A program made the position numbers and the translations under genes. Below the pieces are notes generated by a model. The model had not been told where the DNA came from. It saw only the letters and a program-made list of their open reading frames with translations, and did no database searches. DNA of 34,834 bases from JBQTJJ01 sp052387235 (lineage in GTDB: Bacteria > Actinomycetota > Acidimicrobiia > Acidimicrobiales > GCA-2861595): the NCBI GenBank assembly GCA_052387235.1, contig JBQTJJ010000162.1, forward strand, positions 1-34,834, read 5' to 3'. Below, in pieces: positions 1 through 6,563 of this stretch; position 1 is the first letter of the stretch; each line of letters starts with the position of its first letter.

Positions 1-679
1 GGCCCACCCGGGTCCACTCCAGGGCCTCCAGGTAGATCTGGCCCGTGAGCGGGTTGAGGCCGTCCATGATGTCCTTGATGGTGCGGTACCCGTGGATGTC
101 GCCGTGGGGCGCCAGGGTCTTCTCCGCCCGGGTCACCAGCTCGGGGTTGGTGACCGACACCAGGGCGGTGGAGTAGTCGGGGCCGGCCAGCAGGCCGAGG
201 TGCAGCGGGTGGTCGTAGAACATCTCGCCCACCTCACCGAGGTTGCGCACCTCGGTGCCGAGGGGCGGCGGGACGATGCCGAACGCCATGTCCAACCCGA
301 GCGACGACACAGTGGCGTGCACGCCGCCGCACACGCCGCACGCCCGCGAGCTGATGTCGATGGCGTCGCGGGGGTCACGGCCCTGGAGGATGACCTCGTA
401 GCCCCGGAAGAGCATGGCGCGCGAGTGGGCCTCCACGGCCTTGCGGTTCTCCAGGTCGAGCACCGTGTGGATGGCCAGCGCCCCGGCCACCCGGGTCATC
501 GGGTCGATGTTCCAGTCCCGGAGCCGAGGAGGAGCCGCCACTTGGGCTCCCGGGCCCTCGTGGCGACGCACATAGCTCGGCGGCGTGGCGGGCGAAATCG
601 CGTAGGGGTCGGCGAGTCCCTCCCGTAGGGAGGCTCTCCCGCTCGCGTCGAAGTCGATCGGCAGGTTCTTGAAGCACAT
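1..679 (-). CDS. [NiFe]-hydrogenase large subunit, N-terminal part (cut by window edge)
   Basis: This is the catalytic subunit of a membrane-associated or cytoplasmic uptake [NiFe]-hydrogenase, which oxidises H2. About 226 codons are visible; the C-terminus with the second nickel-binding CxxC lies outside the window. Residues 112-121 read RACGVCGGVH, the proximal L1 motif (RxCGxCxxxH) whose two cysteines bind nickel. The preceding DPMTRVAG (residues 59-66) and the following NLGEVGEMFYDHPLH are also typical of the family. The ATG at 677-679 has GGAGGA about 3-8 bases upstream. The subgroup (1h or 2a, both found in aerobic actinobacteria scavenging trace H2) was not settled. The gene is preceded by its own promoter and a small secreted protein, not by a small-subunit gene, which normally sits just upstream. 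The small subunit must lie elsewhere or downstream off the left edge. Confidence 0.9.
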   Translation of the reverse strand, partial: MCFKNLPIDFDASGRASLREGLADPYAISPATPPSYVRRHEGPGAQVAAPPRLRDWNIDPMTRVAGALAIHTVLDLENRKAVEAHSRAMLFRGYEVILQGRDPRDAIDISSRACGVCGGVHATVSSLGLDMAFGIVPPPLGTEVRNLGEVGEMFYDHPLHLGLLAGPDYSTALVSVTNPELVTRAEKTLAPHGDIHGYRTIKDIMDGLNPLTGQIYLEALEWTRVG

Positions 680-784
680 GGTGTCCTCCAACCGCACAAC
701 ATCCCGGTCGGAGGAGAGGCCGGATTGGCCAGAACCACCCGGCCGGCCACATTCTGCGCGTACTGACTATTTGTTAGCTGCCTA

Positions 785-816
785 TAGAAGGTACGCTTCT
801 ACCGGAGCCCCGACAA
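785..816 (-). promoter_or_regulatory. Promoter and 17-bp inverted repeat upstream of the hydrogenase gene
   Basis: On the minus strand, TTGTCG (811-816) and TACCTT (788-793) are 17 bp apart and form a plausible sigma70-type promoter about 100 bases before the hydrogenase start. The -10 box lies inside an inverted repeat, TAGAAG-5-CTTCTA (785-801). An operator placed there would block RNA polymerase. This stretch is less GC-rich than its surroundings. The promoter is predicted by eye, and the regulator is unknown. Confidence 0.45.
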
Positions 817-851
817 CCTCTTTCCGCAGGTTGCGACGCCTCGTCGCCCGC

Positions 852-1166
852 CTACGGCCCGGTGGTGAGGACCGTGAAGAACGCCTCCTCACATCCCGGC
901 ACATGCGTGCCCGCGTGGACCCGGGCGAAGCCGCTCACGACCTGTCCCGAGTTGTCGAAGCCAAAGTCGGTCGCCAGGCCCTTGACCTCGGCGATGAGCC
1001 CGCTGATCGCGCCGGGGCCGTCGTCGATCGCGTGCTCGGACAGCGCCAGGCCTGCGCAGGACGCGTTGGCCTTTCCGAGGTGGGTCGGCGGCTGTGCGCC
1101 AGCGGGCTCGCCGAACATGAGGACGATCGCTGTGACGCCGATCGCTGCAATGCCGGTCTTCTTCAT
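852..1166 (-). CDS. Small secreted protein of unknown function
   Basis: This 104-residue protein is not a family I recognise. Residues 1-24 are a classical Sec signal peptide: MKK, a hydrophobic core (IAAIGVTAIVLMF) and an AGA cleavage site. The mature part is about 80 residues with two cysteines (C37 and C92) that could form one disulfide. It has no lipobox or membrane anchor, so it is probably exported to the cell surface or medium. The ATG at 1164-1166 follows GGAAAGGA at good spacing, which supports translation. It lies between the hydrogenase gene and the cupin gene on the same strand, but the gaps of about 170 and 90 bases suggest separate control. No function is assigned. Confidence 0.7.
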   Translation of the reverse strand: MKKTGIAAIGVTAIVLMFGEPAGAQPPTHLGKANASCAGLALSEHAIDDGPGAISGLIAEVKGLATDFGFDNSGQVVSGFARVHAGTHVPGCEEAFFTVLTTGP

Positions 1167-1256
1167 GACGGTCCTTTCCGTGGTGACTGCCGAACCGTCT
1201 CGGGACCAGACCGGCGCGTTACACCCACTTCCCTCGCGGTGCCGGCAGCCGTGGCG

Positions 1257-1733
1257 TCAGGGGAGAGGGTGCAGCTTGTCGACCCAGGTGACTTCCTCGG
1301 TGGAGGCGGCGGCCTCGATGTCGAGGTTGACCACGACCGGGTCGCGTCCGCTGCGCACCACCACGCACTCCAGCGGCTCGTCGTTGCTGGCGTTCATCTC
1401 CTGGTGGGGCACGTAAGGCGGCACCCAGATGAAGTCGCCCGGGCCGGCTTCGGCCGTGAACTCGAGCCGCTCGCCCCAACGCATCCGCGCCTGTCCGCGC
1501 ACCACGAAGATCACGCTTTCCACCTCCCCGTGATGGTGGGCGCCGGTTCTCGCCGCCGGCAGCACCTGGACGACGCCCGCCCAGATCTTCTCGGCACCTA
1601 CGCGGGCGAAGTCGATCGCGCCGGCTCGTGACATCCCCGCCGTCTGGGCGACGTTGGGGTCGAACTCGTCCGGCCGCACGACACGGACCCCGTCGTGCTT
1701 CCATTCGCCCGAGTCCTCGCGGCGCTCGCCCAT
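1257..1733 (-). CDS. Single-domain cupin protein
   Basis: This 158-residue protein contains one cupin beta-barrel. Motif 1 (about residues 64-80, GAHHHGEVESVIFVVRG) supplies the histidines and glutamate that usually bind a divalent metal. Motif 2 (about 99-114, GDFIWVPPYVPHQEMN) supplies the last histidine, H110. The ATG at 1731-1733 is chosen because AGGGGAGG lies about 7 bases upstream; the open frame continues further upstream without a better start. Cupins of this size include dioxygenases, isomerases and small-molecule sensors, and the sequence does not show which this is. It is monocistronic, with arsR upstream on the same strand but separated by about 160 bases. Cytoplasmic, with no signal peptide. 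Confidence 0.8.
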   Translation of the reverse strand: MGERREDSGEWKHDGVRVVRPDEFDPNVAQTAGMSRAGAIDFARVGAEKIWAGVVQVLPAARTGAHHHGEVESVIFVVRGQARMRWGERLEFTAEAGPGDFIWVPPYVPHQEMNASNDEPLECVVVRSGRDPVVVNLDIEAAASTEEVTWVDKLHPLP

Positions 1734-1894
1734 CAGTGCCTCCCCTGTGACGCCCGGGCACGTGGACCGGCGTCTCGGTCCCTGCCTCGTCGATCGTAGA
1801 CGGGGCAGGGCGTCGTGGGCAGGCCAACGTTCGTCAACCTGGTGGCATCGGAGTGTCACCGCCCGTCCCCGGTCTCGTCGATCACCTCTTTCCG

Positions 1895-2248
1895 CTAGTC
1901 CAGCGCCCCCCGCAGCTCGGCCATCCGCTCGGGCACCGGCCGGTACCAGACCCACCGGCCCCGCTTTTCTCCCACGATCAGCCCGGCGTCGGCCAGGATC
2001 CTGAGGTGGTGCGACACCGTCGGCTGCGATCGCTCCAGCGGCTCGACCAGCTCGCAGACGCACGCCTCGCCGGCCGGCGCCGACGCGATGAGGCTGAGCA
2101 GGCGCAGGCGCACCGGGTCGGCCAGCACCGCGAAGTCCCGGGCCAGGGCGGTGGCCCTCTCGTCCGAGAGCGGCGACGACAGGGCGCCGGGGCAGCACTC
2201 CTCGTCCAGGACGGCCAGGTGGCGCTTCGCCGTCGAGGTCCTATCCAT
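1895..2248 (-). CDS. arsR: ArsR/SmtB-family metalloid-responsive repressor
   Basis: This is a winged-helix repressor of about 117 residues that senses As(III) or a related thiophilic metal and dissociates from its operator on binding. The recognition helix region SQPTVSHHLRILADAGL and the wing GEKRGRWVWYR are diagnostic. Candidate ligands are the EECCPG pair near the N-terminus and the CVC motif just before the recognition helix (ACVCELVEPL), an arrangement typical of actinobacterial ArsR proteins. Two ATGs lie 6 bases apart. The inner one (2246-2248) is preferred because GAAGGA sits 5-10 bases upstream of it, while it abuts the outer ATG (2252-2254). The gene is divergent from the cadI/arsI-type gene, with a perfect inverted repeat between them, and probably controls both itself and the cadI-channel operon. 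Confidence 0.92.
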   Translation of the reverse strand: MDRTSTAKRHLAVLDEECCPGALSSPLSDERATALARDFAVLADPVRLRLLSLIASAPAGEACVCELVEPLERSQPTVSHHLRILADAGLIVGEKRGRWVWYRPVPERMAELRGALD

Positions 2249-2276
2249 TGACATCCTTCGATGGGTGCGCTCTACT
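2248..2276 (+). promoter_or_regulatory. Promoter of the cadI/arsI-aquaporin operon
   Basis: TTGACA (2248-2253), a perfect -35 box, is followed after exactly 17 bp by TCTACT (2271-2276), which matches four of six bases of the -10 consensus. Transcription would start near 2283, at the left edge of the ArsR operator. The -35 box overlaps the arsR start codons on the other strand, so the divergent signals are interlocked. Confidence 0.6.
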
Positions 2277-2281
2277 GACGA

Positions 2282-2297
2282 ATAGACGACAGTCTAT
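2282..2297. promoter_or_regulatory. Probable ArsR operator
   Basis: A perfect inverted repeat, ATAGAC-4-GTCTAT, lies in the short gap between the divergent arsR and cadI/arsI genes, at the predicted transcription start of the latter. Size, symmetry and position fit an ArsR-family operator. It is the only clear dyad in the gap, so one site probably serves both directions. Confidence 0.65.
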
Positions 2298-2313
2298 CAA
2301 TGGAGGAGCGGGA

Positions 2314-2787
2314 ATGTCCCGAGTGCAGCTGGCCCTCAACGTGGACGACCTGGACTCGGCGGTCGACTTCTACGCCAAGCTGTTCGCCACCCCGCCGGCC
2401 AAGCGGCGCGCCGGCTACGCCAGCTTCGCGGTGGCCGACCCGCCCCTCAAGCTGGTGTTGTTCGAGCAGCCGGGCAGGGGCGGCACCATCAACCACCTGG
2501 GCGTCGAGGTGGAGAGCACGGCCCTCGTCGGGGCGGCGCGGGTGCGTCTGGCCGACGAGGGCCTGGCCACCGCCACCGAGGACGACGTCGCCTGCTGCTA
2601 CGCCCGCCAGGACAAGGTGTGGGTCGACGGGCCGTCGGGTGAGCCCTGGGAGATCTACACCGTGCTCGAGGACGTCGAGGTGCCCGCCGGCCGCCTCAGC
2701 ACGACGGACGCCGGAGGCAACTCGGTGTGCTGCGCCACGACCGGCGGGAACGGGGCCGTGCCGGCCGGCCCCGCCGCCTGCTGCTGA
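2314..2787 (+). CDS. cadI: CadI/ArsI-type heavy-metal-inducible VOC metalloenzyme
   Basis: This 157-residue cytoplasmic protein belongs to the vicinal-oxygen-chelate fold. Its N-terminus (MSRVQLALNVDDLDSAVDFY) closely resembles mycobacterial CadI and the ArsI C-As lyases, which cleave the methyl-arsenic bond of trivalent organoarsenicals. Q5, H61 and E113 are likely metal ligands. The vicinal pair C94-C95 in ACCYARQDKVWVDGP corresponds to the arsenic-binding cysteines of ArsI. The C-terminal tail adds two more CC pairs (residues 139-140 and 156-157), outside the usual domain. The ATG at 2314 follows GGAGGAGCGG. It is the first gene after the arsR operator and is 11 bases from the channel gene. 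Whether it demethylates arsenic or mainly binds Cd/As cannot be told from sequence. Confidence 0.88.
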   Translation: MSRVQLALNVDDLDSAVDFYAKLFATPPAKRRAGYASFAVADPPLKLVLFEQPGRGGTINHLGVEVESTALVGAARVRLADEGLATATEDDVACCYARQDKVWVDGPSGEPWEIYTVLEDVEVPAGRLSTTDAGGNSVCCATTGGNGAVPAGPAACC

Positions 2788-2798
2788 CGGCGGGGCCG

Positions 2799-3524
2799 GT
2801 GACATCGGAGCTTTCCCGGCGGGCGCTGGCCGAGGCACTGGGCACGGCGCTGCTGGCGATGGCGGTGGTCGGCTCCGGGATCGCGGCCCAGCGGCTCTCA
2901 CCCGGCGACGCCGGGCTGCAGCTGCTGGAGAGCGCCGTCGCCACTGCTGCCGCCCTCGTCGCCGTCATCCTCGCCGTGGGGCCGGTGTCGGGCGCCCACC
3001 TCAACCCGGTCGTGACCGTGGCGGCCCGGGCCTTCGGCTCGCTGGACACGAGGGAGGCCGTGGCCTACGTCGGCGCGCAGGTGGCCGGCGGTGGGGCCGG
3101 GGCCGTGGCGGCCAACGTGATGTTCTCGCTGCCGGCGGTCGAGCTGTCGGGTCACGCCCGCAGCTCCGGGGCCCTGTGGTCCAGCGAGGTGGTGGCCACC
3201 TTCGGCCTGCTGGTCGTGATCTTCGGGGTGGTGCGCTCGGGCCGGTCGTCGGTGGCGCCGCTGGCAGTGGGCGCCTACATCGGAGCTGCCTACTTCTTCA
3301 CGTCCTCCACCGCATTCGCCAACCCGGCCGTCACCGCGGCCCGCTCCCTTTCGGACAGCTTCGCCGGGATCGCACCGAGCTCCGTCCCCGCCTTCGTCCT
3401 GGCCCAGCTCGCCGGTGCCCTCCTGGCCGTCGGGGCGGTTCGGGTCCTCTACCCGTCGGTGGCCGAGGCCCCACCCCGCCTCGTCGTCCCGCCTGCTCCC
3501 GACCCGCCCCGCCGGGCCGGGTGA
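2799..3524 (+). CDS. Aquaporin (MIP) family channel, probably for arsenite
   Basis: This is a 241-residue, six-helix channel protein of the major intrinsic protein family. The two half-helix signatures are GAHLNPVVT (first, NPV in place of NPA) and FANPAVTAAR (second, canonical NPA). The residue right after the second NPA is Val, where water and glycerol channels have the Arg of the selectivity filter, which suggests a wider or altered pore. Known ars operons of some bacteria use an aquaglyceroporin instead of an ArsB/Acr3 pump to let As(III) leave the cell. The position after arsR and cadI/arsI fits that role (inference). The GTG at 2799 is the most likely start, 11 bases after the cadI stop, but its ribosome site is weak. 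The tail is proline-rich. Confidence 0.85.
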   Translation: MTSELSRRALAEALGTALLAMAVVGSGIAAQRLSPGDAGLQLLESAVATAAALVAVILAVGPVSGAHLNPVVTVAARAFGSLDTREAVAYVGAQVAGGGAGAVAANVMFSLPAVELSGHARSSGALWSSEVVATFGLLVVIFGVVRSGRSSVAPLAVGAYIGAAYFFTSSTAFANPAVTAARSLSDSFAGIAPSSVPAFVLAQLAGALLAVGAVRVLYPSVAEAPPRLVVPPAPDPPRRAG

Positions 3525-3581
3525 ATGGCAGCGCCGGCGCGCGGTGTCACACGGCCGGGCCGGGACGGCGACAATGGCGGC

Positions 3582-3947
3582 ATGGACCACGAGGGCCACT
3601 GGCGCACCGTCGGCGAGGATCCCGACGAGCGCTTCTCCCTGGCCAACGAGCGGACGTTCCTGGCGTGGAACCGCACTGCCCTGGCCCTGGTCACCGCCGG
3701 CCTGGCCGTCACCCAGCTCCTGCCCGAGTTCGCGGTGTCGGGGGGCCGGCTCATCGTCGGGCTCCCGCTGATCGCACTCGGCGTGGTGAGCGCGGTGATG
3801 AGCTACCGGGAGTGGGTGGCCAACGAGCGGGCCCTCCGCCTCCGGGAGCCGCTGCCGCCCTCGAGGCTGCCCCTCGTGGTCACGGCCGTGGTGGGCCTCA
3901 GCGGCCTGCTGGCCCTCCTCCTCGCCGCCGCCGGCCGGCCCGGGTGA
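3582..3947 (+). CDS. DUF202 (YidH-like) inner-membrane protein
   Basis: This small membrane protein has three predicted transmembrane helices and the DUF202 signature ANERTFLAWNRTALAL just before the first helix. The biochemical role of the family is unknown. The ATG at 3582 gives 121 residues, the usual family length. An in-frame ATG at 3525, directly after the channel stop, would add 19 basic, low-complexity residues. Neither start has a strong ribosome site, so the choice rests on family length. The gene overlaps the next DUF202 gene by 4 bases, so the two are probably translated together. Expression could run on from the arsR-controlled operon, but a link to arsenic is only positional. 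Confidence 0.82.
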   Translation: MDHEGHWRTVGEDPDERFSLANERTFLAWNRTALALVTAGLAVTQLLPEFAVSGGRLIVGLPLIALGVVSAVMSYREWVANERALRLREPLPPSRLPLVVTAVVGLSGLLALLLAAAGRPG

Positions 3948-4273
3948 CCGTCCCAGGCGGCGAGGGCTCGGCCGGGGTGCAGGCCGTCGAGCGCACGTCC
4001 CTGGCCTGGGACCGCACCAGCCTGGCCCTGCTGGCCTGCGGCGCCCTCGTCGTCCGGGGCCTGCCCCCGGAGGTGGGCCGGCACGGCCGCCCCGGCGTGG
4101 GCGCCGTGATCGTGGTGCTGGCGGTGGCGTCGTGGCTCGTGAGCGTGTGGAGCGGCCGCCGGCGACGCCGGAGTGGCGGCGCGGCCGCCGGCGCCGCGGT
4201 CCCGATCAGGGGGATGGCGCTGTCCACCGCCCTCATCGGCGTGGCCGCCTTCGTGCTCGCCGCCGTGGGCTGA
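3944..4273 (+). CDS. Second DUF202 (YidG-like) inner-membrane protein
   Basis: This 109-residue protein has the same signature as its neighbour (ERTSLAWDRTSLALLACG) and three hydrophobic segments, with a basic linker (SGRRRRRSGG) between the second and third. The GTG start at 3944 overlaps the stop of the upstream gene in GTGA, which fixes the start and implies translational coupling. Adjacent pairs of DUF202 proteins are known, for example YidG/YidH of Escherichia coli, so the two probably form a heteromeric membrane complex (inference). It ends 30 bases from the convergent PHA synthase gene. Confidence 0.8.
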   Translation: MTVPGGEGSAGVQAVERTSLAWDRTSLALLACGALVVRGLPPEVGRHGRPGVGAVIVVLAVASWLVSVWSGRRRRRSGGAAAGAAVPIRGMALSTALIGVAAFVLAAVG

Positions 4274-4302
4274 CCTCGGCGGGCCGGCGGAGGCGGGGCG
4301 GC

Positions 4303-6078
4303 TCAGCGCTGGTGTACGTAGGTCCCGGGGGCGTCGCCGATGGGGGGATGGGCGGTGCTGCCGAGCGCCGGAGGCTTGCGCCGCTTGCCCGCACGCGTCG
4401 AGATCCACCTGGCCCAGTCGTGCCACCACGAGCCGTCGTGGCACTCGGCGCCGGCCAGCCACGCCTCCGGGTCCGCCGGCACCCCGTCGTTGGTCCAGTA
4501 CCGCCGCTTCGACGAGGGCGGGTTGACTATGCCGGCCACGTGACCGGACGAGCTGAGGACGAACCGGGTGTCGCCGCCGAGGAGCCGGGTGGTGGCGTAC
4601 GACGACTTCCACGGGGCGATGTGGTCGTCCTTGGCCGAGAGGAGGTAGGCGTCGGCCGTGATCTCGTCCAGGCGGAGGTGGGTGCCGGCAAGCGTCATCT
4701 CGTTGCGGGCCAGCTGGTTCTCGACGTAGCAGTAGCGCAGGTAGAACGAGTGCATCTCGGCCGGCATCCGGGTGCCGTCGGCGTTCCAAGCCAGGATGTC
4801 GAACGCGGGCGGCTGCTCGCCCAGCAGCCAGTTGCTCTCGACGTAGTTCCAGATGAGGTCCCGGGCCCGCAGCAGGTCGAACATGGTCGACATCTCGGCC
4901 GCGTCGAGGTAGCCCTTCCTGGTCATCTTCCGGTCCAGGTGCTCCACCGACACCTTGTCGAGGAAGCAGCCCATGGGGCCGGGCTCGCTGAAGTCCACGA
5001 GAGTGTTGAGCAGGGTGGCCGACCGCACCCGCTCGCGCTCGGTGGCAGCCAGGTGGGCCAGGAGCATGGTGGTGAGGGTGCCGCCCAGGCACAGGCCCAC
5101 GATGTTGGCCTGCTCGTTGCCGGTGATGTCGGCCATCACGTCCAAGGCCTGGTGGGGCCCGCTGAGCAGGTAGTCGTCGAGGGCCACGTTGCGCATGGAC
5201 TCGTCGGGGTTGCGGTAGCTGATGGCGAAGGTGGTGTGCCCGTTGGCCACCGCCCACTCGATGAAGCTGCGCCCCGGCGCCAGGTCCATGACGTAGTACT
5301 TGTTGATCCACGGCGGGCTGCACAGCAGAGGGATCTCGTAGACGGTCCTGGTGGAGGGCTCGTACTGGATGAGCTCCATGAGCTCGTTCTGGAACACCAC
5401 CTTGCCCGGCGTGGCGGCGAGGTTCCCGCCCACCCGGAAGCCGCTGGCGTCGACCTGGCGGGGCCGCCCGCCGTTGGTGGCGAGGTCGTTGAGGAAGTTG
5501 TGGACGCCGGCCAGCGCCGACCGCCCGCCGGTGTCGACGGCGCGCCGCAGGGCCACCGGGTTCGTCGGGAGGAAGTTGGTGGGGGACAGGCCGTCCACCA
5601 CCAGGCCCATGGCCAGCCTGGCCCGGTCGCCGTTGTGGTCGTCCAGGCCGGCCGCGTCGACCAGCTCAAGCATGCAACGGGCCCACGCCAGGTAGCTCTG
5701 CTGCAGGCCGAAGAACAGGGGATGGCGCTGCCAGGCAGGATCGGCGAAGCGCCGGTCCCTCGGCTCGGGTACGAGGGCGGGAGGCGCCTCCACGCCGAGC
5801 GTGCGGGCCGCGGCGGCCAGGGCGCCGGCGCCGAGCGAGGCGCCGAACCGGGCGAGGGCGTGGAACACGGCACCGGGCCGGAGGGGCAGAGAGGCGGCCA
5901 TGGCGCCGAAGGCCCGGCCGAACCCCACGGAGTCGAGACCGGCGAGGAGGCCGACCTCGGGGCCGATGGCCTCGCTGGCGAGCCCGGCCGCCTCCGTCGA
6001 CTCGGGGCCCACCCCGCCGACGCGGCCGGGTCCGTGGCCGTTGCTCGTCGGGTCGAAGGCGGTGGCGGCGTCAGGCAC
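4303..6078 (-). CDS. phaC: Class I polyhydroxyalkanoate synthase (first of two)
   Basis: This granule-surface enzyme polymerises (R)-3-hydroxyacyl-CoA into PHA with release of CoA. At 591 residues it has class I size, needing no PhaE/PhaR partner. The lipase-like box GLCLGG carries nucleophile C330; D485 in AKDDHIAPW and H513 in SSGHVAGIVNPP complete the triad. PPWINKYYVMDL (about residues 255-266) is a family hallmark. The N-terminal 45 residues are low-complexity. The start is GTG at 6076-6078, overlapping the stop of the XRE gene, so translation is probably coupled to it. It is clearly homologous to the synthase at 7826 on the other arm, and both keep all catalytic residues. The PHA-synthase assignment is secure; the monomer preference is not shown by sequence. 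Confidence 0.95.
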   Translation of the reverse strand: MPDAATAFDPTSNGHGPGRVGGVGPESTEAAGLASEAIGPEVGLLAGLDSVGFGRAFGAMAASLPLRPGAVFHALARFGASLGAGALAAAARTLGVEAPPALVPEPRDRRFADPAWQRHPLFFGLQQSYLAWARCMLELVDAAGLDDHNGDRARLAMGLVVDGLSPTNFLPTNPVALRRAVDTGGRSALAGVHNFLNDLATNGGRPRQVDASGFRVGGNLAATPGKVVFQNELMELIQYEPSTRTVYEIPLLCSPPWINKYYVMDLAPGRSFIEWAVANGHTTFAISYRNPDESMRNVALDDYLLSGPHQALDVMADITGNEQANIVGLCLGGTLTTMLLAHLAATERERVRSATLLNTLVDFSEPGPMGCFLDKVSVEHLDRKMTRKGYLDAAEMSTMFDLLRARDLIWNYVESNWLLGEQPPAFDILAWNADGTRMPAEMHSFYLRYCYVENQLARNEMTLAGTHLRLDEITADAYLLSAKDDHIAPWKSSYATTRLLGGDTRFVLSSSGHVAGIVNPPSSKRRYWTNDGVPADPEAWLAGAECHDGSWWHDWARWISTRAGKRRKPPALGSTAHPPIGDAPGTYVHQR

Positions 6079-6460
6079 GGTCTCGGTTGCTGCTCCGGTA
6101 GCTGCGGTACACGGAAAGAAGCGCCTCCTTCTGGTCGTCCGTCAAGGCCGGGTCGGTGCGGATGGCGTGCTCGGTGCCCATCGTCTCCGGGCGGGCGCTG
6201 TCGCCGTCCTCGGGGGCGTCTGCGTCGCGCAGCCCGGCCTGGGCCAGCATGGCCTCGGCCGACAGGTCCAGGGCCTGTGCGATGGAGCGCAGGACGCGCA
6301 CGGAGGGCGCGTGCAGCCCCCGCTCGATCTGGCTGAGGTAGGCGTTGGACACCTTGGTCCGCTCCGCCATCTCCCGCAGGGAGAGGTTGGCGAGCTTGCG
6401 CTGGCCCCGCAGGAAGCTGCCGAGGGCAGTCCGGTGCAGGGCCCACGCATCGTCGTCCAC
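6071..6460 (-). CDS. XRE-family transcriptional regulator of the PHA locus
   Basis: This 129-residue DNA-binding protein has a helix-turn-helix of the Cro/C1 type near its N-terminus (LREMAERTKVSNAYLSQIER, with the rest of the bundle to about residue 65). The C-terminal part is charged and ends in DDQKEALLSVYRSYR. The frame is open to an ATG at 6661, inside the phasin gene, but that extension is Pro/Arg-rich and looks non-coding. GTG at 6460 is chosen because TACCCT lies 6 bases upstream, as expected for a leaderless actinobacterial transcript, and because it starts just before the domain. It overlaps the phaC start. Lying between phasin and synthase, it probably controls granule genes, perhaps including its own operon (inference). 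Confidence 0.82.
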   Translation of the reverse strand: MDDDAWALHRTALGSFLRGQRKLANLSLREMAERTKVSNAYLSQIERGLHAPSVRVLRSIAQALDLSAEAMLAQAGLRDADAPEDGDSARPETMGTEHAIRTDPALTDDQKEALLSVYRSYRSSNRDRA

Positions 6461-6466
6461 AGGGTC

Positions 6467-6472
6467 AGGGTA
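6467..6472 (-). promoter_or_regulatory. -10 box of a leaderless promoter for the XRE-phaC pair
   Basis: On the minus strand TACCCT (consensus TANNNT) ends 6 bases before the GTG of the XRE gene, and no Shine-Dalgarno sequence is present. This gives the regulator and synthase a promoter separate from that of the phasin. Confidence 0.4.
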
Positions 6473-6563
6473 GGCCGCTGTCGGCCGCTGCCCGGCGCCC
6501 GGCGACGAGCCCCCGGACGCGACGACGCCGCCGGCGGACGGGCCGCCGGCGGCGCCTGGCGCA

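Noticed and set aside
92..628. Plus-strand frame across the hydrogenase gene
   Set aside because: The minus strand encodes the hydrogenase with its nickel motif; the plus product has His/Arg/Gly bias and no recognisable domain.
2300..3943. Plus-strand frame in front of the second DUF202 gene
   Set aside because: It covers cadI, the channel and the first DUF202 gene in the wrong frame; similarity to DUF202 starts only at 3944.
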